Both the position numbers and the translations under genes were made by a program. Below the pieces are notes generated by a model. It saw nothing but the letters and a program-made list of their open reading frames with translations, was not told the origin of the DNA and did not search any database. 64,000 nucleotides of DNA from assembly GCA_916610825.1 (NCBI GenBank), contig OU744451.1:7879441-7943440 (forward strand), read 5' to 3'. Of the stretch, positions 58,501 through 64,000 are shown piece after piece (the first letter of the stretch is position 1; every line of letters starts with the position of its first letter). Source of the DNA: Haliclystus octoradiatus. Its lineage: Eukaryota > Cnidaria > Staurozoa > Stauromedusae > Haliclystidae.

Positions 58501-60334
58501 TTCATAGTTAATGCCATATCCTTTCAATTTTGATATTAATTTACTATGACAGACAGTGTCAAAAGCCTTGCTAAAATCAATGTAAACGGTATCGACCTTC
58601 ATACGCTCATTTACAGCAGCATACCACTGGTTTAAAGCAGCTAATAATTGCGTACATGTTGAACGCCGAGAAATAAAGCCAAACTGTATTGGCGAAAATA
58701 TCATTTGATTTTGAAGAAAAGTTTATCAAAGAAAAAATGCTATACGTTTGAAAATAAAAATATTTATAAAATCGAATTTTAATAATCAAATAATTCATTT
58801 TACTGTTCAAACTATTTATATTTATACTGATATTTGATTAATAATCGACTATTCAGTATTCAATTTTCCCCACTTATTAGGGGTAGGAGTGGGACAGTAA
58901 TCAGAATCAATTAAGGGTTTCTCCAGAGGTGGCAAGCAAATTACCAAGAATGGTCAGCGATATGGAGGCCAGTTTGCAGAGTACATGCTCAGTGTTGTTC
59001 CAAAAATACTATTCAAGCTTCTCGAGTCAAGAGGGGGGTCCACTAATTTTATTTTGCGTAGAATGTAGAAATAGGTCAATTGACTGTGCCTGCAAGCAAA
59101 TATTCTGTAGGCGCCCCCCCCCCCCCCAAGATCCATATGAAGCAGTTCTTAATTAGTCAGCCAACGCACCGGGTCAACAACCTAAACTTCACAGTCTCAC
59201 GACACTAGCCCATCTGGTCGTGGCTCAGTCTTCAGAGAAGGGCGCTTTTCTAAGAGATCTCGGGCACGAAATATTCGCCTACCATCCACGAATTTTCTGG
59301 CGAATGACCTGGCGGAAAACAATATTCTATTTAACAATTAGACAACAAGAGCAAGTTGTCTAATTGTTTTAGTAGAAACCAACTAGTGGTACAAGTAAAA
59401 ACATAAAAGAAATTAATTCAACTACTTATTCGCTTCTTGCATAATTAATTTTAAATGCAACCGTCAATCAAAGGCATCCATGACGACTGCAGCGTCGTGA
59501 TTTGGAGGATGAATTTTAATTCGGCTTGATTCAGATTTAATTTTTAAAACAAAACAGTATATTATTAACATATGAAATACAGCCCGACAAAATAGCAAAC
59601 TTGAGCAAGGTAACTATTGAGTATCTAAAAATATTTAAATATTTGGAGTTTGTAATATGAAAGTTTGTTGTTTGTAAACTTTAGCTGACTAGCAAACTAA
59701 TCTGCAATAAAGGAGCAATGAAAAATGTGCGAGAAGATTGTTTAATAAGATTAAAATTGTATATGCATAGCCTACCATTCAATAACCTCATGTTGCTTGG
59801 TTTGTTTTCTCGGGCACGGAATTTATAAGACTCTCGTATAAAATTGATTCAAAAACATTTGCGAATCGCTTGTTTACTTTTTGAAATTTGTGTGGCGTTC
59901 ACTATGAGAAAATAGTTAACGATTAAGCAACCAATCAGAATGAAGATCATTGAATAGTACCCTAGTCGGTTTCGACTAAAGATAAATAGTAGTGATAGGG
60001 TAGCCGAAAATAATTTTCACGCGCGGCTGGAGCCTGGGATTCTTGAAATATTATCCCTGCAGCCCCAGCTCTCAGGACAGATCTGCCATATTCTGCACTG
60101 CAGTCCTGCAGACTGAGCCGTGGCGTCAGTGATTTTTAAACCCGCTGCTCCCTAATCATTAGGTAACTAGTATTAGAATATTTAAATATTTTACTTTGTT
60201 CGGAAGGGGGTGATTGGACAACCGATCGAAATGGTTTCGACCACTTTCTACTTCCACTTACAGTTCAGTTCTTCTGAATAAATTGAAGATAAAGCTTCGA
60301 ACTCTCCATCTTGCTCTTCCTTATAATTCGTCAT
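49571..60334 (-). CDS. RWDD1: RWD domain-containing protein 1
   Basis: Exons 60262-60334, 56760-56837, 55111-55238, 53366-53515, 51459-51588, 50193-50255, 49571-49659; phases 1,1,0,0,1,1 agree and the total of 711 nt encodes 236 aa (human RWDD1 is 243). The N-terminal RWD domain starts MTNYKEEQDGEFEALSSIY and includes FTYTPTYPDERPLV, the family YPxxxP motif. It is followed by ENLGMVMIFTLVSAGQDKL and a charged coiled coil. The C-terminal half has FHGTPVTLENFLAW, then LTGRQLFERDDTL (joined across a splice), then VDESLFQDLEDLDID and an acidic end. RWDD1 is the DFRP2 partner of the GTPase DRG2 and acts in the cytosol on translation-linked GTPase regulation. AATAAA overlaps the stop. Intron 1 (3.4 kb) hosts a LINE; introns 3 and 4 host hAT-type MITEs. 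Confidence 0.95.
49765..50103 (+). mobile_element. tRNA-derived SINE-like repeat, copy 2, in RWDD1 intron 6
   Basis: Same order of blocks as 17490-17945 (AACCGAACTTC head, CTGTGGTTTAAATCC, GATCTGCAGTGTCGCGGC, GTGCCTTCGGTAGGG) without the hairpin. Its orientation is opposite to RWDD1. Confidence 0.75.
50620..50690. repeat. TTCATGAA-rich repeat fragment in RWDD1 intron 5
   Basis: Contains GTTCATGAACAGTTTATGAA and ends CTGACTGTTTTTCGCAAAAC, like the 38033 family terminus. Confidence 0.55.
50768..51295 (+). mobile_element. pogo/Tc1-mariner-like MITE, copy 2, enlarged by a nested insertion
   Basis: Ends CAGTCAAACCTGTTATAACC and (inverse) CAGTGAAACCTGTATATAAC, flanked by TA. The outer blocks match copy 1, but about 330 bp between roughly 50915 and 51240 have no counterpart there. 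That inserted part carries the TTTCACGCCGAGGCGATCAT motif shared with other repeats. It lies in RWDD1 intron 5. Confidence 0.75.
51648..51821 (+). mobile_element. hAT-type MITE, copy 2 (174 bp) in RWDD1 intron 4
   Basis: Same family, length and orientation as the copy at 15373. Perfect 8-bp duplication CTTATAGT at 51640-51647 and 51822-51829. It sits about 60 bp upstream of the RWDD1 exon-5 acceptor. Confidence 0.92.
53608..53710 (+). repeat. Dispersed repeat with GTTCCACACCAG, copy 3, in RWDD1 intron 3
   Basis: GTGGGATTGTTCCACACCAG followed by TATAGTGCTATCATGTTTCA. Directly precedes a hAT MITE. Confidence 0.6.
53740..53913 (-). mobile_element. hAT-type MITE, copy 3 (174 bp) in RWDD1 intron 3
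   Basis: Reverse orientation to the other copies. Flanks CACACATT and CACAAATT match at 7 of 8 positions, so the duplication has decayed slightly. Ends are more diverged (CAGGGTCAGATAAAAG), suggesting an older insertion. Confidence 0.85.
55311..55508. mobile_element. TA-flanked MITE with ~48-bp inverted repeats in RWDD1 intron 2
   Basis: 198 bp between two TA dinucleotides. The arms start CAAAGCAATTGGCGCACAGT and continue through CTATGAGCTATTGATATTTG, with only two or three mismatches between arms. Related, more decayed sequence occurs near 39866-39990 and 43690-43810. Confidence 0.85.
57329..57356 (+). repeat. (TGTA)n microsatellite, likely LINE tail
   Basis: TATGTATGTATGTATGTATG downstream of the minus-strand LINE ORF at 57478-58704. 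Confidence 0.75.
57478..58704 (-). mobile_element. 5'-truncated LINE (non-LTR retrotransposon) in RWDD1 intron 1
   Basis: A single open frame of about 408 codons encodes a non-LTR reverse transcriptase: QFGFISRRSTCTQLLAAL, VYIDFSKAFDTVCHSKL, SGVPQGSVLGPLLFIVYIND, catalytic FADDAK, then the C-terminal region with TYVRPMLESSTPVWNP and RIIKPWNSLPEEV. Motif spelling is of the jockey/CR1/L2 group. The endonuclease and N-terminal RT are absent, so the copy is 5'-truncated near 58705. The frame is intact to its stop, implying a fairly young insertion. A TACA-type microsatellite at 57329-57356 lies about 120 nt beyond the stop and probably marks its 3' tail. It is in the same orientation as RWDD1. 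Confidence 0.9.
59111..59128 (+). repeat. Poly-C run
   Basis: About 16 consecutive C residues in RWDD1 intron 1; length may be unreliable. Confidence 0.7.
59327..59366. repeat. Short hairpin
   Basis: AACAATTAGACAAC and its exact inverse flank a short loop, inside RWDD1 intron 1. Confidence 0.6.
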
Positions 60335-62961
60335 TTTATTTGATTATAAACACATCATGATTACAAATATTGAATAAATTAAAATAAAGATCAAATATAA
60401 TGCTTGTAAAGTCTTCTTTTGCGGACTGTAAAATATCAATTCAATGCAAACTCTATAAAAAATTCCATGAAAAATTTAGCACTTTTCATGATTTTACGAT
60501 AGACTGTTGTAGTTGCCTCGACTTCATATGATCTTACTCAACATGAATAAGAGACGATAACTAATTTGCATAAAGCTAATTAACAAATACAAACCTAATT
60601 TGCATTTTTAATAAATATATGTTAATATGGTAATATATGGTTTAAAATACATTAAATTCATATTCAATGGTGATCTCTGCCTACGCAAATTGCCCATAAA
60701 GAATGATTTAACGTCTTATCTTGTGGGTTCGAATAAGTTTATATTATAAAACAATGCTGATGGTGACTGAGTCTAAGAAAATATATTTTTGAATTTCTGT
60801 TACGTAAGTTTCCCGCAGTTGTGCGATCATCAGACAGTTGTTAATCAATAAAACAATGTACAGCATTTCAATATTATAGTGGTGTTAACAAATCATTCTC
60901 AATTTTTTTCTCTTCATATTTTCAAGTAGGGGAATTGTTACAAAAAAGATAGTTTTGTTGTTGTCAATTGAAAACTGTTTCCACGTGATTAAAACGATTG
61001 AACGTCTAGTCACACCTGTGCTTAAATATCCAGCTGATATTATTTCCAAATGTATAGATAGAGTGTTTCTGGTTTACCGGATCTTTAATTAGATTCATGG
61101 AGTGTATATGATATATATATACAGTAGCAACAGTAATAACATAGAATTTTATATCAACCTTGAACCACACCCAACAGAGAAAGAAAGTATCATTTGATTT
61201 ATAAGACATTTGCGTTCTACTTTACAATCACAACATTTAAGAAAATATGAAAGGTAGGGATATCTGTTCTAATGTTTTCCTACATACTTAATTCGTAATT
61301 CGTCCCGTATTCTTCACCTAAGTCAGACAAAAGCTATAACTCAAAGGACATTTGTGATACGTATAATTTTAAATATTTCACTTCTTTTCACATATTTCTC
61401 TAACTATCTCCTAATTTCCTTAAGACTAGCTCCGAAAGACTAAATACCTGCGGTTTGTTGAATGATATGGCACTTAGTTATCTAGATACTGTATCGTCAT
61501 ATAAAAGCATTACTTTAAATTCGTGGCACTTTATCAGCTACTGTATAACAGTATAATTTCGTGACTTCACATGACAGCGTGCTACAGTGATATACCACAT
61601 GCTTGTTTTCAATAAGAATGTACAGTATAAGCAAATTGAGACCCATAGTATTTGTGGAAACTTGAAAGTTGCCGAAAATACATTAAGGCTAAAGCGTTTT
61701 TTAAATTTCAATGAAATTTGATAATCTTAAACATTTGGAAATACCGTCTATATATTACAAAACTGTTATACATAGAAGAAATATACAGGTTGGTGAGATT
61801 TGGATAATCTGCCAGATACATTGATCAATATTTTTAAAAATCTCATCAATAATCTCAATAGGGGCTAAATTTACAACAGAATATTGTTAGGATTTGAAAG
61901 AGAATTTCATATCAGAACCTCGTGTTTTATAGAAGTGCTCTCCTCGTATGATGTCGCATCTGTCGAATTAATTAACTCATCCACTCGAATCATTAACAGA
62001 AATCCTTAACGCTATAATAATGGCCAAGCAAATGATTTTTATAGTTTCTCTGTGAGCAATGACCTGGCCGAGACTCAATGTGCGTAGTAATTCATGAATT
62101 ATACAGTGCTGCAAAGATGGGACCATCTATAATTGTTAATAGATATATAGAGAATATAGATATATATATATGAATCTGAGCAAGAGACAAAGATAACACA
62201 AAAGCCTTTTTCCGTTACTCTGAGTTTCAAGCGTTTAATTGCGATCCTCAGACGGTATACATATTGAAAATAATGCATTTAAATTTCTCCCACAAAATGG
62301 CTGATTTTTCTTACAAATAAAATTTCCAATTTCTCAAGTAAAATTGACCATTAGTGCTCTGAAGGTATAACGCCGCTTTTCACAATCTTTGTCATCATCA
62401 TTTATTGAGAACCCGAAAAGCTTCATAGAACTCAATATAGTCTTTTGATTGGATTCAAGAAGTCCCATTCGGTATGATCAGATATTTTAATTTATTAAAA
62501 TGATCTCTCATGAGATATACATTGAATAAAGAATCATTACAGACAAGAAGTACTGCTTAAGAGGTGGCACAAACACAAGTAATTGCACTATTAATTAATT
62601 GCTGAAATAAAAAATCTCTATTTATCTACATAGCAGCATTTATCATTCCCTTAATGAAGATAAAAAGAAGTAGGTCTATTATAATTTCACTGAGGGTAAT
62701 TATTCTATTCACACTATTAAGACTTATTACTCCAGCGATTTGAAGGAACTGGCAGTAGAGCTTTTTAACAGCATTATTAGGGGTCCTCGAGAATTATTGA
62801 ATGAAAAGATTGATGATGTGGTGCATGTGCTTTGAAAACATTGAAAAGAACCATGCATGACCCTTGGATGTGTTGTTATACAACACGAGCATGGCCGAAG
62901 TGAAAAGGCTATATATATTTTTCAATTGGAATAACACTCTCGCCTGATTTTAAAGCAAGTA
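60335..62961. other. Region upstream of RWDD1
   Basis: Must contain the RWDD1 promoter near 60335. Otherwise it holds repeat copies (60800 and 62215 cores, 61325 direct repeat) and no supported gene. Confidence 0.5.
61325..61450 (+). repeat. Direct repeat, copy 1
   Basis: AAGCTATAACTCAA...CACATATTTCTCTAACTA...AGACTAGCTCCGAAAG matches 63745-63870 along about 120 bp. Confidence 0.75.
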
Positions 62962-63557
62962 AGCATTGCTCAATAATAGCATCCAAGGCTTATCAACGCT
63001 CCTTTCAATTATTTAAAAATTTCTATACCAACAATCCTCAAACTCTTATCTTGGCCTATACGACATACATCAGGCCTATAATGGAGTCATCAACACCAGT
63101 TTGGAGCCCAACACTGATCAAAGACATCAAAGTCGTTGAAAGAGTTCAAAGATTCTTCACAAGATGGTTATGTAAAAGAGCCCGGATAGAATATAATTCG
63201 TACGAACACCGTCTAATCATATTAAACTTAGAATCGTTAGAGTATCGTCGTCTTTATTTTGATCTTTGCATGTGCTACAAACTATTGAACAATCTTGTCG
63301 ACATGCCATTTGAAACATTTTTTATTATTGATAACAACCCTTACAACACCCGCGGACACTCTAAAAAGATTAAACATTTAACACCAAACCCATTGTACCA
63401 ATTTAAACGTAATTTTTTTTCATTTCGTGTTGTAAATATGTGGAATGTATTACCAGAAAGTGTTGTAAATTCAATGTCTCTAAATCTATTTAAATGTCGT
63501 TTAAAAGAGGTAGATCTAAGCAAATTTTGTAAATGTTTTAAAAAAGGTTTTATGTAG
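62962..63557 (+). mobile_element. LINE fragment, C-terminal end of a reverse-transcriptase ORF
   Basis: Open frame from about 62962 to the stop at 63557. It aligns along its length with the end of the 57478-58704 ORF: TYIRPIMESSTPVWSPTLIK, LNLESLEYRRLYFDLCM, VVNMWNVLPESVVNSMSLN, and a closing DLSKFC. It lacks the catalytic core. The two copies share layout but are clearly diverged, so they belong to different subfamilies. Confidence 0.85.
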
Positions 63558-63744
63558 GTGCTTTTCGAAGCCATTATTAGCCTAATTTCATAACTACATA
63601 TGAATTGAAATGAAGTAAAAAATTGACTGTGATGAATGTTTTCATCGTTCCATTCCCTTGAAAAAAATACCCTGTAATATTTTCGGGGATATTTTAACAC
63701 CCTCGAATACCAAAAGTAATTGAATGATACCTCCGTGGCCTTTT

Positions 63745-63870
63745 TATGGGAAAGCTATAACTCAACAGACAGTTGTGATCTGTATAATTCTAAATATTTG
63801 ACTTATTATCACATATTTCTCTAACTATACCTCCTAATTTCTTTTAAGACTAGATCCGAAAGGTTAGCAT
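63745..63870 (+). repeat. Direct repeat, copy 2
   Basis: Same order of blocks as 61325-61450. It follows the LINE fragment at 62962-63557 and could be part of a 3' region mobilised with such elements. Confidence 0.75.
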
Positions 63871-64000
63871 TGCTAGAAAATTATATTGGCGAAAGTTGAG
63901 TAAGATGGTAATAGCTAGAGTATAGGATACCAGACTCAAAGGAGAAAGCCTGAACATTTGAATTTCATTTCTAAATATTTGAAATCAACAATACGATATA

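Noticed and set aside
58929-59156. 75-residue frame next to the poly-C run
   Set aside because: Depends on an uncertain homopolymer, has no domain and sits in an RWDD1 intron.

Overview
This is eukaryotic nuclear DNA from an AT-rich metazoan genome, roughly two-thirds A+T by eye. Genes are split by GT..AG introns of about 0.4-5 kb, and intergenic and intronic DNA is full of small transposons. Gene content (SLCO/OATP transporters, an RWDD1 orthologue, pyrroline-5-carboxylate reductase) is animal. An invertebrate such as an ascidian tunicate is my guess only; nothing in the sequence proves it. I built the gene models by hand from splice consensus, reading-phase continuity and family resemblance.

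Layout, left to right. (1) 1175-9135, minus strand: the first six coding exons of an organic-anion transporter (SLCO/OATP) gene, whose 3' part lies beyond the left edge. (2) 14818-28301, minus: a second, tandem SLCO/OATP gene with all nine exons from N-terminus to stop. It has a one-base deletion in its fourth exon, and its second intron carries a Ty3/Gypsy LTR retrotransposon (22922-27428, 5-bp target duplication, frameshifted gag-pol). (3) 31172-36176, minus: a five-exon pyrroline-5-carboxylate reductase gene. (4) 36418-40461, plus: a five-exon gene for a protein with two STI1/DP-like helical segments, divergent from the reductase across a 241-bp shared promoter. (5) 41078-44071, minus: a small gene for a secreted, very Asp/Glu-rich protein with a GKR processing-like site. 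(6) 49571-60334, minus: a complete seven-exon RWDD1 gene (236 aa) with LINE and MITE insertions in its introns. (7) A 5'-truncated LINE fragment near the right edge.

Between and inside genes the window is a transposon collection. It includes a 2.67-kb foldback element with long tandem-repeat arms; a 174-bp hAT-type MITE family with three copies of identical length, each with 8-bp target duplications; an 87-bp hairpin MITE nested in a SINE, with the empty site visible in a second SINE copy; pogo-like and other TA-flanked MITEs; a TTCATGAA-rich family; a perfect 36-bp palindrome flanked by 8-bp repeats; and a 25-bp minisatellite with eight near-perfect copies.

The genes do not form a pathway together. 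The clearest functional relations are the SLCO tandem duplication and the head-to-head reductase/DP-protein pair. The most unusual structure is the foldback element at 45566-48232.
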